A stretch of DNA of 64,000 nucleotides from Delftia sp. PS-11 (GCF_029870285.1 NZ_JACSYA010000020.1:32500-96499); one strand, 5' to 3'. Positions 1-7,989 are shown, counted from the first letter of the stretch. The notes: generated from the sequence alone by a model not told the origin. Program-made: numbers and translations.

Positions 1-119
1 AGGCGCTCAATGCATCGCTGACGCGGCGCGTGGGTGACCTTGAGCGGATCTTGGCCCAGATCGCCAAAAACACGGCTGAAACGTCGCGAGGCGTGGAAGG
101 CATTGCATTGGGGACTTAA
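1..119 (+). CDS. C-terminal end of a phage tail-region protein (partial)
   Basis: An open frame (codons from base 3) runs in from the left edge and stops at TAA 117-119, directly followed by the ATG of the next gene. The visible 38 residues end in a short amphipathic helix (RRVGDLERILAQIAKN) typical of the tail of a fibre or tip protein. The start lies outside the window. Assignment to the phage tail module is from position only; no function can be named. Confidence 0.5.
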   Translation, partial: ALNASLTRRVGDLERILAQIAKNTAETSRGVEGIALGT

Positions 120-1001
120 ATGGACTTGATCCGACCTATCGCCGTGTCTGCGGGCATGGTGACCACAAACGCTGTTGACGCAGACCCTCAGTGGGTCGCT
201 GGCACCACATATGCAGCAGGGGCCAAGGTGACGCGAGAGCGCCGCATCTGGATCTCGCTGCAGGCCGGCAACGTCGGGCACACGCCCGGCGCTGCGGGCG
301 CGGAGGCATGGTGGTCCGATGCCGGGTCTGCGAACTCCTGGGCCATGTTTGATGACAAGGTGCAGACGGTCACGCAACGGGATGCAAGTCTCAGCGTGAC
401 CGTGCAGCCGATTGGCGCGCAGGTTGTTGCGCTGCTCAATGTGCGCGGGATGCGAGCCCGCGTGCAGTCATCTTTCAATGGCGCCGCAGTGTTCGATAAA
501 ACGATTTCGCTGTGGGATACCAGCGTCATCGCGAATTGGGGTGACTTCTATTTCAACGAGCCCGAATTCCGCTCAGAGGCGGTGTTTGTGGATTTGCCGC
601 CTGTGATCGGGCAGGTCGTGACCATCACGGTCGAGGCTCCTGGCGGGACTGCACAGCTGGGCATGGTGGTGATGGGCAAGCCGCTCAATGTCGGTCTGGA
701 AAAAGTGGGGCTGCAGCGCTCGGGGATTGACTACTCCCAGGCGACGTTCGACCAGTTTGGCGAGGCCAGCATCACCAAGCGCGCCTATGCCCGCAAGGTC
801 AGCACCCAGACCCTGATCGAAAACAAGGATCTCGACCGCATCACGCGCCGGCTGGACCAGTTGGCCAGCGTGCCCGTGCTGGTGCTCTCTGGCTCTGGCC
901 GCTTCGGCAGCACGGTTGTTTTTGGCCTGGTCAGTTACACGGTAGACGTTGCGATGTACGCCTATTCATACGTTTCAATTGATGTCAAGGGGCTTATTTG
1001 A
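120..1001 (+). CDS. phage tail-region structural protein with carbohydrate-binding-like segment
   Basis: A 293-residue protein whose ATG overlaps the last base region of the upstream stop and whose TGA overlaps the next ATG, so it belongs to one tail operon. Residues about 24-60 ([14 protein letters not shown], then an aromatic-rich stretch) resemble the short chitin/carbohydrate-binding-like modules found on tail tips and fibres. The rest is beta-rich without transmembrane segments. I do not recognise the family by name. A virion role, probably at the tail tip before the fibre, is inferred from its place directly upstream of a tail-fibre gene. Confidence 0.6.
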   Translation: MDLIRPIAVSAGMVTTNAVDADPQWVAGTTYAAGAKVTRERRIWISLQAGNVGHTPGAAGAEAWWSDAGSANSWAMFDDKVQTVTQRDASLSVTVQPIGAQVVALLNVRGMRARVQSSFNGAAVFDKTISLWDTSVIANWGDFYFNEPEFRSEAVFVDLPPVIGQVVTITVEAPGGTAQLGMVVMGKPLNVGLEKVGLQRSGIDYSQATFDQFGEASITKRAYARKVSTQTLIENKDLDRITRRLDQLASVPVLVLSGSGRFGSTVVFGLVSYTVDVAMYAYSYVSIDVKGLI

Positions 1002-2608
1002 TGACTATTTCACTCCCGCCCAAAGCGCCGGACCCATCGACAAAAGAGTTTCCCGAAGATGCTCTCGCATTCGTGCAGTGGCAGCATGATTCTGTGCCGC
1101 AATTCAACCAGGCGGTGGTCGATACCAACGCCGCAAAGCTGGTAGCCCAGCAGGCCGCTGTGACTGCTGCAGCAGATGCCAACGCACAGATCGCGCCCAG
1201 CCTTAGCGCCGCCCAGACTGCAGCCGGCATCGCGACAGCTGCTGCGGGCACGGCGACCACGAAGGCAGGCGAAGCTGCAACGTCCGCCAGCGCCGCGGCC
1301 ACGAAGGCGGGCGAGGCCTCAGGCTCCGCAGCGACAGCGGCAACCAAAGCCAGCGAAGCAGCCGGCTCGGCGTCCACAGCAGCCACGAAGGCCAGCGAGG
1401 CCACAGCGGCAGCCGCGACGGCTCAGGACTGGGCCAGCAAGCCCACGGGCGCGGTGGACGGCGCGTCGCTGTCTGCAAAGCAGTACGCCCAGATGGCCCA
1501 GGCTGCCGGCCTGCCCGCGTTTTCCGGCGCTCTCAAGAAGCTGCGCACGAACGCCGCAAACAACGGCGCCGAGTGGGTGGACGACACGGGCGGCACCATC
1601 GCCCGCAGCGCGCGCACCAGCAACACGCAGCTCGTCGCGGCGGACCTGGGGTCGCTGATCGACATCACGTCGGGCACGTTTACCCAGACGTTTGCTGCCG
1701 TGGCCACGCTGGGCGCAGGCTGGTACATCTGGCTGCGCAACTCGGGCGCGGGGGATGTGACACTCGATCCGAGCGGCTCCGAACAGATCGACGGGCTGAC
1801 GAGCTATGTGATGTACCCCGGCGAAGTGCGGCTGGTTCAGTGCGACGGCTCGGCGCTACGCAGTCTGGTGGTCACGCCATTCAGCAAGACCTGGACCACA
1901 TCTGGCACGTTCATCAAGCCGCCCGGCTATGCGGAGTTCGGTGCGCGCATCAAGGCTGGCGATGGTGGTGGAGGTGGCGGCGGCTCTGGAGCAGGGCTTA
2001 ACTCCAGCGCATACCCATCCGGCTCGGCATCTGGGGGTGGCGGCGGCTCTGGAGGTGTTGCCGGCGCAGAGCTGATGGCGCAAAAGCAGGCATCTGACGT
2101 TGCTGCATCATCGACCGTCACAGTGGGCGCTAAGGGAGTGGGAGGTAACGGCGGCACGGCTGCATCCAGTTTCATGTCTGGGAACTCTGGCAGCTACGGG
2201 TCTGCGGGCGGCCAGAGTGCGGCTCTTGGCGTGACCGCAAGCGGTGGCGGCGCAGGCGCGGGCGGCAATGGCGGGCAGTACAACTCTGGCGGGGGTGCTG
2301 GCAGCTCGTCTGGCGGTGGAGCCAATACGACCGTGCCCTCGTTTGCGGCGAGCACTATTCGAGACTTTGTGACTGCTGCAACGCACTCTCTGCCTCTTGC
2401 AGGCAACTCATCGCCAGCATCATCGGCGGGCTCGTCGGGGGCGGGCGGCAGTGGTGGCACAGGTGGCGTGCGTGTCGATGGCATCGCCAAGGGTGGCAAC
2501 GGAGGCAACGGCAGCAACGGCGGCTACAACGCATCTGGGGCCAGCACGGCGGGCTCGAAGGGCGCTGATGGTCTTGATGGCTGGGTCAAGATTTGGGGGA
2601 TCGTGTGA
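1001..2608 (+). CDS. phage tail fibre protein, glycine-rich C-terminal domain
   Basis: A 535-residue protein. A TTG three bases upstream is in frame, but the ATG at 1001 overlaps the upstream TGA and fits the neighbours. Residues about 45-150 are an Ala-rich coiled coil built of repeats such as TKAGEAA and TKASEAA, as in fibre shafts. A middle beta domain follows. From about residue 300 comes a WTTSGTF element followed by Gly-rich tracts, the pattern of the glycine-rich tip domain of tail fibres, which folds as packed polyglycine helices and binds the host surface. Located directly upstream of a small tail accessory gene. Host-receptor binding is inferred from the family. Confidence 0.85.
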   Translation: MTISLPPKAPDPSTKEFPEDALAFVQWQHDSVPQFNQAVVDTNAAKLVAQQAAVTAAADANAQIAPSLSAAQTAAGIATAAAGTATTKAGEAATSASAAATKAGEASGSAATAATKASEAAGSASTAATKASEATAAAATAQDWASKPTGAVDGASLSAKQYAQMAQAAGLPAFSGALKKLRTNAANNGAEWVDDTGGTIARSARTSNTQLVAADLGSLIDITSGTFTQTFAAVATLGAGWYIWLRNSGAGDVTLDPSGSEQIDGLTSYVMYPGEVRLVQCDGSALRSLVVTPFSKTWTTSGTFIKPPGYAEFGARIKAGDGGGGGGGSGAGLNSSAYPSGSASGGGGGSGGVAGAELMAQKQASDVAASSTVTVGAKGVGGNGGTAASSFMSGNSGSYGSAGGQSAALGVTASGGGAGAGGNGGQYNSGGGAGSSSGGGANTTVPSFAASTIRDFVTAATHSLPLAGNSSPASSAGSSGAGGSGGTGGVRVDGIAKGGNGGNGSNGGYNASGASTAGSKGADGLDGWVKIWGIV

Positions 2609-3009
2609 TGGGACGCTACGCGGAAATCAAAGATGGAGTGGTCGTCAACCACGTACTTGCAACGGCTGCATTTGCGCGCGAGCAGGGCTGGATTGCTGCA
2701 GGTGACAGCCGCATTGGAGATCTGTGGGACGGCACGAGCTTTGCCCCGGCGCCGGAGCCGCCAGAGCCTGTGCCGGCCGCAATCAGCAGGCGCCAGGGCC
2801 AGCTTGTGCTGCACGCTCTTGGGTTGCTGGAGGCAGCCGAGGCTGCAATCACTGGCATTGCGGATCCGCTGGAGCGCCGTGCTGCGCAGATCGAGTATGA
2901 GGCCAGTACCTGGGAGCGCAGCAATGCGTTTTTGGCGGGTCTGTGGGCTCAGCTCGGCGGCACGCCTGCATCACTGGATGAGGCGTTTCGCACTGCCGTG
3001 ACGCTCTGA
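2608..3009 (+). CDS. small phage tail-fibre accessory protein
   Basis: 133 residues, ATG overlapping the fibre stop codon (TGATG). The N-terminus (GRYAEIKDGVVVNHV) followed by a Trp/Asp-rich turn and Pro-rich hinge, then a helical C-terminus, resembles the small proteins encoded after fibre genes in tailed phages that act as fibre assembly or tail accessory factors. No catalytic motif is visible. Function is inferred from position and general shape only. A terminator follows at 3032-3053, so this closes the tail operon. Confidence 0.6.
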   Translation: MGRYAEIKDGVVVNHVLATAAFAREQGWIAAGDSRIGDLWDGTSFAPAPEPPEPVPAAISRRQGQLVLHALGLLEAAEAAITGIADPLERRAAQIEYEASTWERSNAFLAGLWAQLGGTPASLDEAFRTAVTL

Positions 3010-3031
3010 CCGGCAACACCCCAAACCACAC

Positions 3032-3053
3032 AACCCGCTTCGGCGGGTTTTTT
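3032..3053 (+). terminator. intrinsic terminator after the tail operon
   Basis: Stem AACCCGC / GCGGGTT with a TTCG loop followed by a T run, directly after the fibre accessory gene and before the lysis cassette. Confidence 0.85.
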
Positions 3054-3074
3054 CATGCCCGGAGGAGGGCGCTG

Positions 3075-3467
3075 ATGAATCAACTGGAACCGACGAATGT
3101 GGCCATCGCGCTGGCCTCTGTGCTGTTTGGCCCGGCCCTGGCCGCGCTGGTGGGGCCGTATGCCGTGATCCTGATCGCGTCCACTGTGGGCGCGGCCTGG
3201 GCGCTGGGCCGGCGCGACCCGAGCGCGCGCCTGGGCGCTGCAGGGTATTTCCTGCGGCTCAACCTGACGGCCTTGCTGGTGACCTGGGGGCTGGCCACGC
3301 TCGCGGGGCGCTGGCTCGATATTGACGAGACCAACTGGATGTTGGCCCCGATTGCGTTGCTGGTGGGGGGCGTGGGCGACGACTGGCCCCGCCTCGGGCG
3401 GTGGCTCTTCGAGCGCGCTGGCCGTGTGCTGGAGCGCAAGGCTGGCGGTGATGGGGGTGCGGCATGA
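3075..3467 (+). CDS. phage membrane protein, candidate holin
   Basis: 130 residues with a strong GGAGGAGG ribosome site at 3061-3068. At least three hydrophobic segments (about residues 8-28, 28-45 and 60-80) plus a fourth near 88-100, and a charged, Arg/Lys-rich C-terminal tail (ERAGRVLERKAGG). It starts the lysis cassette, overlaps the next membrane gene by 4 bases and lies upstream of the endolysin and spanins, the usual place of a holin. Holin function is inferred from topology and context, not from a recognised family signature. Confidence 0.6.
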   Translation: MNQLEPTNVAIALASVLFGPALAALVGPYAVILIASTVGAAWALGRRDPSARLGAAGYFLRLNLTALLVTWGLATLAGRWLDIDETNWMLAPIALLVGGVGDDWPRLGRWLFERAGRVLERKAGGDGGAA

Positions 3468-3769
3468 CATGGCAAACCCATCAGCTCCTGGCCGTGCTGC
3501 ACCTGGTGGCCTGCGCCGGGATTTGCTGGGCCTGCATCTGCAGGCTCAACTCCAACATCTGCCGCATCCACAGATGGGCCCGCGCCAAGTATTCGATCCT
3601 GCTGGCCGGCTTCATGTCCAGCGGCCTGCGGCCGCTTTTGTGGGGCACATGGCCGGAGGTGGCCGATGCCATCGCTGCCGCCAGCGTGCTCTGTTATCTG
3701 GCAATCAACGTGGCGCGCTGGCGCGACGCCACGCACCCCATGCGGAGGCAAGACGACCATGAACTTTGA
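3464..3769 (+). CDS. small phage membrane protein, possible holin or antiholin
   Basis: 101 residues overlapping the upstream membrane gene by 4 bases and the endolysin by 11. Three hydrophobic stretches (about residues 8-26, 42-60, 66-82) and a charged C-terminus. Two small membrane proteins before an endolysin is a common holin/antiholin layout. I cannot tell which of the two is the pore former. Confidence 0.55.
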   Translation: MTWQTHQLLAVLHLVACAGICWACICRLNSNICRIHRWARAKYSILLAGFMSSGLRPLLWGTWPEVADAIAAASVLCYLAINVARWRDATHPMRRQDDHEL

Positions 3770-4241
3770 CCAGGCATTCGACCGCCTGCTGGGCCATGAG
3801 GGCGGCTACAGCAACAATCCAGCCGACCCGGGTGGTGAGACCATGTGGGGCGTCACTGCCCGCGTGGCCCGTGCTGACGGCTACCTGGGCGAGATGCGCG
3901 ACCTGCCGCGCGAGCGCGCCAAGCGTATCTATCGCCGCCTGTACTGGGATGCCGTGCAGGCTGACCAGTTGCCTGAGGTCGTGCGCTTCGATGTGTTCGA
4001 TGGCGCCGTCAACAGCGGACCTGGGCAATCCGTGATGTGGCTGCAGCGTGCGGCTGGCGCGGTGGATGATGGCATCGTAGGCCCCAAGACCATCGCCGCT
4101 GCCATGGCTGCAGGTGCGACGCTGGCTGCGCGCTACAACGGCCACCGGCTGCGTTTCCTGGCCGACCGCCCGACCTGGGGCAGCTTTGGCAAGGGCTGGG
4201 CCCGGCGCATCGCGGCCAATCTGCTGGGGGGCTCTGCATGA
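3759..4241 (+). CDS. phage endolysin, GH108-type muramidase with peptidoglycan-binding C-terminus
   Basis: 160 residues. A longer frame is open upstream, but the ATG at 3759 has a GGAGG site at 3743-3747 and begins with the family N-terminus (FDQAFDRLLGHEGGYSNNPADPGG). The Glu of HEGGYS is the expected catalytic acid of glycosyl hydrolase family 108. Residues about 75-145 (VDDGIVGPKTIAA, RLRFLADRPTWGSFGKGWARR) match the family's C-terminal peptidoglycan-binding part. No signal peptide or signal anchor is visible, so export would rely on the holin. It overlaps both neighbours in the lysis cassette. Confidence 0.92.
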   Translation: MNFDQAFDRLLGHEGGYSNNPADPGGETMWGVTARVARADGYLGEMRDLPRERAKRIYRRLYWDAVQADQLPEVVRFDVFDGAVNSGPGQSVMWLQRAAGAVDDGIVGPKTIAAAMAAGATLAARYNGHRLRFLADRPTWGSFGKGWARRIAANLLGGSA

Positions 4242-4606
4242 TGACGCCCACGCAAACCATCCTGGCCGTGCTCGCTGCCAGCAGTCTGCTGCTGGGCTGG
4301 GCCTGGCTGGATGCCCGAGACGATGCGGCCACGGCCCGCGCCGAACTGGTGGCCATGCAGCAGCAGCGCGATGGCGCGCGCCAAGCGGCGCAGGCCTGCA
4401 GTGATGCAACCGAGGGTCTGGGCCGACTGGCGGCGCAGCGCGCAGTGGATGCCGCTCCTGCCCGTGCTGCAGCCGCGGGCCAGGCCCAGGCGCTCAACGC
4501 CCGCGCCGACTACACCCTGGCCACCGCGCCGGCCGTGCCCGGCGACAGCTGCGCGAGCCTGCAGGCCCTGGGCGCCGAGTGGCTCAAGGGGAGGGTCAAG
4601 CCATGA
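4238..4606 (+). CDS. i-spanin (Rz-like inner-membrane lysis protein)
   Basis: 122 residues, ATGATG overlapping the endolysin stop. One N-terminal transmembrane anchor (about residues 6-24) is followed by a charged helical region rich in Ala/Gln/Arg, the layout of Rz proteins that span the periplasm and partner an outer-membrane lipoprotein. The lipoprotein gene begins by overlapping this stop (ATGATG at 4603), as in many Rz/Rz1 pairs. Function assigned from topology, size and order. Confidence 0.8.
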   Translation: MMTPTQTILAVLAASSLLLGWAWLDARDDAATARAELVAMQQQRDGARQAAQACSDATEGLGRLAAQRAVDAAPARAAAAGQAQALNARADYTLATAPAVPGDSCASLQALGAEWLKGRVKP

Positions 4607-4860
4607 TGCGCGCTGTGGTGCTGCTGGGGGCGCTGGCCTTGACCGGCTGCGGCGCCGTGCCAAGGGTCCAAGTCCAGGAGGTCAAGGTGCCCGTGCCCGT
4701 GGAGTGCCGCGAGCCCATCCCAGACCGGCCCGCCATGCCTACGGAGGCGCTGGCCGAGGATGCCGCCCCCTTCGAGTTGCTGCGCGCTGCGCTGGCCGAG
4801 ATCGACAGGCGGCAAGGCTACGAGGTGCGGCTGCTGGCCGCGCTGATAGCGTGCACATGA
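4603..4860 (+). CDS. o-spanin lipoprotein (Rz1-like), 3' end replaced at a cargo insertion
   Basis: 85 residues starting at ATG 4603. A short signal peptide ends in a lipobox LTGC (Cys about residue 15), followed by a Pro-rich stretch, as in Rz1 lipoproteins. The last codons (GYEVRLLAALIACT, stop) are duplicated nearly perfectly at 5811-5872 beyond the next gene. There the same frame continues to ACTAPLTPR and a stop, so the original C-terminus appears to have been displaced by insertion of the cargo gene. The shortened protein keeps its lipobox and most of its length and may still work. Confidence 0.82.
   Translation: MMRAVVLLGALALTGCGAVPRVQVQEVKVPVPVECREPIPDRPAMPTEALAEDAAPFELLRAALAEIDRRQGYEVRLLAALIACT
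4816..4856 (+). repeat. left copy of 41-bp direct repeat flanking the cargo gene
   Basis: 41 bases matching 5811-5851 with a single A/G difference (4848 versus 5843). The match continues more weakly upstream. It encodes the C-terminal end of the o-spanin. Confidence 0.92.
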
Positions 4861-4934
4861 TCGCTGATACCGCATATGGATAGCGATTGACGGCATGCGC
4901 TACGATCACGTTTCCCCTTATGGTTGGAGAAGGC

Positions 4935-5795
4935 ATGGCATCGGCAAGCGACTACGTTTCAAAGGAAGTGCTTGAGCAAGTCTCCACGGAGAGCTTTGCT
5001 CAGAACATCTCAAACTATCGAGGCCTGCTGATTCGCTGGGGGAAAGAGGTGGATGCCGACAGCTTGGATGATAAGCGCGCGCAACTACTTTTCAAGGAGG
5101 CGTCCATGCTTCAGGAGATCATTCAGGGACAGATATCTGCAGCAGGAAGCAATGCGCGGTCTTTGGGAGTCCCGCCAGAAGCCTTGCAAGAGGTGCTAGA
5201 AATCTATACGAAGGTGCTGCAGAAGCTCGTTCTGAGAGTTGCAAGGGGGCTTGACTTGTACTCTCCGGAGCTACAGAGGATCATTGATACCGTAGAAGGC
5301 TTGGCCCCAGAGATGCAAGCGCCTCAGCTCAAGAACTTCGTCTCCAAGGTTAAGACTGCCCGAGTTGCTTTGGGGCAACTGATAAGCAACCCGATGGCTG
5401 CCAGTCTGATTGCGCCAATATTCCTTACGTTGATGAATGAGCTTGCGGCGATGGCGCGCGATATAGCTCCACACAGGTTTGATGGAGCGCCGCCACAGCC
5501 GCCTTCACCCCCTCCGCCAGATGGGCGTGGCGAAGGGGGTGGTGGGCAGGACATTCCTCGGCGCGTTCAGAAATTGGAGGACAAGATGGATTCTGTTGCA
5601 GGAGACATTGCGGCCATCAAGAACACGCTGGTCCGCCTGGAAGAGTTCTTGAAGCACGCTGCGATGAAGTCCGACGTAGCTAAGGTGGAAGAGCGCTTGG
5701 CCCACACCCCCACAAAGGCTGAGATGTACATCGCTGGAGGCGCTGCCGCTGCCGCAGTCATCGGCCTGATGGCGAAGGGTTTTGGCTGGCTCTAG
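4935..5795 (+). CDS. unrecognised prophage cargo (moron) protein, helical with C-terminal membrane anchor
   Basis: 286 residues from ATG 4935, which has GGAGAAGG just upstream; a TTG at 4887 and an ATG at 4920 are also in frame but lack a ribosome site. Residues 1-180 are predicted helical with no motif I recognise. A Pro/Gly-rich linker follows (about 185-215), then a coiled coil (VQKLEDKMDSVAGDIAAIK) and one C-terminal hydrophobic segment (AGGAAAAAVIGLM) that could anchor it. Codon use and base composition are visibly less GC-rich than the flanking lysis genes. It lies between two copies of the o-spanin 3' end, so it is an accessory gene added to the phage. Superinfection exclusion or another host-benefit role is possible but unproven. 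Confidence 0.7.
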   Translation: MASASDYVSKEVLEQVSTESFAQNISNYRGLLIRWGKEVDADSLDDKRAQLLFKEASMLQEIIQGQISAAGSNARSLGVPPEALQEVLEIYTKVLQKLVLRVARGLDLYSPELQRIIDTVEGLAPEMQAPQLKNFVSKVKTARVALGQLISNPMAASLIAPIFLTLMNELAAMARDIAPHRFDGAPPQPPSPPPPDGRGEGGGGQDIPRRVQKLEDKMDSVAGDIAAIKNTLVRLEEFLKHAAMKSDVAKVEERLAHTPTKAEMYIAGGAAAAAVIGLMAKGFGWL

Positions 5796-5810
5796 GTCGA
5801 ACGCCGCGAG

Positions 5811-5851
5811 GGCTACGAGGTGCGGCTGCTGGCCGCGCTGATGGCGTGCAC
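5811..5851 (+). repeat. right copy of 41-bp direct repeat (displaced o-spanin 3' end)
   Basis: Matches 4816-4856 with one mismatch. The frame here continues through ACTAPLTPR to a TGA at 5871-5873, so this looks like the ancestral 3' end of the o-spanin gene, now without a start. Confidence 0.9.
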
Positions 5852-5922
5852 GGCGCCGCTGACGCCGCGCTGATGCGGGATGCGTGGCCCCTGGTGGCGC
5901 GCTGACTGCGTGGGCCGGCGCG

Positions 5923-6366
5923 TCACTTCGCCAAGCGGCTGACCTTCAGTTCTAGCTCGTACCCCATCGCTGCCAGCGCGGCGGCGATGGTGTCGATTTT
6001 CGTGGCGTGCCCCAGGTCAAACACGCGCGTCATCTCCTGGGGCTTGATGCCCATCGCGCGGGCTACGTCAACGGGCCGCGTGCTGCTCTCCAGGCGGGCA
6101 TTGAGCAGCGCCACCTTTGCAGCCACAGAGAGCGGCAAGGCCACCAAGCGCTCGCCATCTTCCAGCTTGCTTGGCGCTGGCACTGGGCGGCCATCCTCGA
6201 AATAGAAATCCATGGCGGTGATCAGCGCATCGCGCGCCATGGCTTCGGCTTCTTCCAGCGTATCTCCCTCGGTGATGGCTTCGGGGATGTCGCGGAATGT
6301 GACGGTGTAGCCCCCTTCGGCTGCGGGATCGAAGAGAGCGGGGTACTTGTGCATGTTGTTTCCCAT
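5923..6366 (-). CDS. hicB: HicB-family antitoxin
   Basis: 147 residues. The N-terminal half (YPALFDPAAEGGYTVTFRDIP, EEAEAMARDAL) is the HicB degenerate RNase-H-like fold that binds HicA. The C-terminal part (RPVDVARAMGIKPQEMTRVFD) is a helix-turn-helix of the Xre type for autoregulation. An internal ATG at 6354 with GGGA upstream is an alternative start. It lies downstream of hicA on the minus strand, so the order is toxin then antitoxin. It would neutralise HicA and repress the operon by binding the palindrome at 6636-6649; that binding is inferred. Confidence 0.9.
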   Translation of the reverse strand: MGNNMHKYPALFDPAAEGGYTVTFRDIPEAITEGDTLEEAEAMARDALITAMDFYFEDGRPVPAPSKLEDGERLVALPLSVAAKVALLNARLESSTRPVDVARAMGIKPQEMTRVFDLGHATKIDTIAAALAAMGYELELKVSRLAK

Positions 6367-6424
6367 CTGTCAGGTGGTCGTGAAGCTGCAGGGAGTCGGG
6401 CTAGGCCCTTTCGGGCCTGCCTCC

Positions 6425-6601
6425 TTAGTCGAGTCCTAACTGCTTCAGGATTGCGCGTCTTGTGCCGTCCTTGAGCTCCTTCGCTGGGTGTCTTGGTACT
6501 ACAGTTTGTTTTCCGTTCAAGTAGGCTTTTGTGTGACCTTCAACTTCCTTGAACTTGACTCCCTGAGACCTGAGCCACCGTCTGAATTCGCTTTGCTTCA
6601 C
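6425..6601 (-). CDS. hicA: HicA-family mRNA interferase toxin
   Basis: 58 residues. GTG codons at 6607 and 6601 are both possible starts. The one at 6601 is preferred because AGAAGG lies 7 bases upstream and the product then begins MKQSEFRRWLRSQG, the usual HicA N-terminus. The double-stranded-RNA-binding-like fold is recognisable (GHTKAYLNGKQTVVPRHPAKEL, TRRAILKQLGL). The His in GHTK sits at the position of the catalytic His, although the common second His is absent. HicA cleaves mRNA when freed from HicB. It leads the operon, with hicB starting 58 bases downstream. Confidence 0.88.
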   Translation of the reverse strand: MKQSEFRRWLRSQGVKFKEVEGHTKAYLNGKQTVVPRHPAKELKDGTRRAILKQLGLD

Positions 6602-6630
6602 GACCACCCTTCTGTTGTTGCGATGGGTGA

Positions 6631-6659
6631 ATTATAAACATTAATGTTTCTTTGCACAA
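6631..6659 (-). promoter_or_regulatory. hicAB promoter with embedded palindromic operator
   Basis: Read on the minus strand: TTGTGC (6659-6654), a 17-base spacer, then a perfect TATAAT (6636-6631), about 30 bases before the hicA start. The spacer holds a perfect 14-bp palindrome AAACATTAATGTTT (6636-6649). A further ATGTTT half-site lies just upstream near 6666-6671. A palindrome between -35 and -10 is the expected position for an autorepressing antitoxin. Confidence 0.82.
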
Positions 6660-6711
6660 GCAAAAATGTTTATTTTGTAGCCTGCGGCTGCAGGCGCAGC
6701 GGGTGCGTTGC

Positions 6712-7005
6712 TTACGCTGCGACCACTGGCGCAAGCGAGATTGCTGTCCCGTCGATGGAGATCATCTCGCCAGTGGTTGCTGGGTCTGCCTGGAGCGGTA
6801 CGCCCCACATCGTGCCTGGGTGCGCCCCCTTGTGCATGACGTGATCGAGGTGCCGGAGTTCTTCTGGCGGTAGCTTGATCAGCTGGGGGTATTTGTTGTC
6901 GTGGGCTTTCCAGTGCGCCATGAATGCCGTGACAACGCGCTTGTGGACTGTGTGCTTGGGGTGTGTGGAGTCGATTGCCATGGCCGGTATTGTGCTGGCT
7001 TGCAT
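6712..7005 (-). CDS. small hypothetical protein of the prophage end
   Basis: 97 residues, soluble. The core (NKYPQLIKLPPEELRHLDHV, then GTMWGVPLQADPATTGEMISIDGT) has the look of small phage-associated proteins in which a GVP element is followed by a turn and a short beta pair. No catalytic motif is seen. It lies upstream of and co-oriented with hicA, but the strong hicA promoter separates them. Coding is supported by the orderly amino-acid composition. Function unknown. Confidence 0.5.
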   Translation of the reverse strand: MQASTIPAMAIDSTHPKHTVHKRVVTAFMAHWKAHDNKYPQLIKLPPEELRHLDHVMHKGAHPGTMWGVPLQADPATTGEMISIDGTAISLAPVVAA

Positions 7006-7175
7006 CGTCGGTTAGGCGACCGCAAAGGCGTGAGACAGGATGGGTTGCGCTGCCAAAAATGGTGGGGGAATTTTTGACACACCAGGCGCAATGCATGCGT
7101 TTGGTGCGTGCGGTGCGGAGGTTGTAAGCCTTGTAGATCAATAACTTGCGGAAGATGCAAGGCGCGCGTACAAAA

Positions 7176-7233
<58 letters not shown>

Positions 7234-7248
7234 ATGTGTCAAGCAAAC

Positions 7249-7271
7249 AAGCGCCTTCAGGGCGCTTTTTT
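7249..7271 (+). terminator. intrinsic terminator behind the tRNA-Ser fragment
   Basis: Stem AAGCGCC / GGCGCTT with TTCA loop followed by a T run; probably the original terminator of the tRNA-Ser gene. Confidence 0.8.
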
Positions 7272-7466
7272 GTTGCCCTCATGCAGCCATGTTCATCATG
7301 ATGCATGCTTGTTCTCTGGTTGCACTGGCGTACCCGACGCTTGGTGGGCCACGGGACACAGGAGTATGAGTTGATGTGGTCCGTACTGCTTCAGAACTCC
7401 ATACGAACGGCTGTCTGCCCTTGAATAGCTGCACTTCTGCAGCGGCAGGCGGTCGATGGAGTCTGT

Positions 7467-7691
7467 ATGTTTCTCAAAGACTTGAGCCGCGCGCTGCGGC
7501 GCCATCATGTGGCCCGCCTGAAAAAAAATCGGGCCGGTTATGCTGGTGGCTTTCTGACCGAGCCCCGCCATCTGGGGGCGTTGGTTCAGCATCCCTGCTG
7601 CTGTTCATGCTGGATGTGCGGCAACCCCCGCAAATGGTGGGGCGAGCGCTCCATCCAGGAGCGCCGCTGGATGCAGCAAGAGTGCGACTGA
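7467..7691 (+). CDS. conserved small Cys-rich hypothetical protein
   Basis: 74 residues. An Arg/His-rich N-terminus (LSRALRRHHVARLKKNR) is followed by CCCSCWMCGNPRKWWGER and IQERRWMQQ. I recall a widespread bacterial family of small proteins with the pattern basic N-terminus, CxCxxCGNPRK, then a helix, whose role is unknown. The clustered cysteines could bind a metal. It stands alone between the prophage end and the chemosensory cluster and is followed by its own terminator. Confidence 0.7.
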   Translation: MFLKDLSRALRRHHVARLKKNRAGYAGGFLTEPRHLGALVQHPCCCSCWMCGNPRKWWGERSIQERRWMQQECD

Positions 7692-7728
7692 GCCTTCTGC
7701 CAACTGGATGACCAGCCTTTTCTGATGT

Positions 7729-7757
7729 GCCCGCCAGGCCTTGCCTGGCGGGCATTT
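7729..7757 (+). terminator. intrinsic terminator after the small Cys-rich gene
   Basis: Stem GCCCGCCAGG / CCTGGCGGGC (10 bp) with a CCTTG-type loop followed by ATTTT. Confidence 0.8.
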
Positions 7758-7814
7758 TCATTGGCATTTCAAGCCATGCTCTGCATGGCGCAGGTCTGGG
7801 CATGTGCGGCTTCA

Positions 7815-7989
7815 TTGGTCAAATGCGAATCATATTGATTTGATATTTAAAAATCAATTTTAATTAATGATTTTGCTACTCGTGCCATCTTTGATTTCGA
7901 TCAAGTGTGGCATTTTTTTTAGCAATTTCATGGAAAAATAATTAATTTGATAATTTTGATGTTCTTGGGTGTAAATTTTTGGTAGATTT
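7815..7989 (+). promoter_or_regulatory. strongly AT-rich leader of the chemosensory cluster
   Basis: About 175 bases of very AT-rich DNA in an otherwise GC-rich chromosome, ending at the GTG start of the receptor gene. It contains an inverted repeat AAAATCA (7850-7856) / TGATTTT (7868-7874). I cannot fix one promoter: several TATA-like elements are present, and no sigma-28 match is evident. It is the only long non-coding stretch before about 16 kb of packed genes, so the main promoter, and possibly binding sites for a nucleoid protein, should be here. Confidence 0.5.

Noticed and set aside
4887..4906. TTGACG (4887) and TACGAT (4901) as a promoter of the cargo gene
   Set aside because: Only 8 bases separate them, far from the 16-18 needed; neither has another well-spaced partner.
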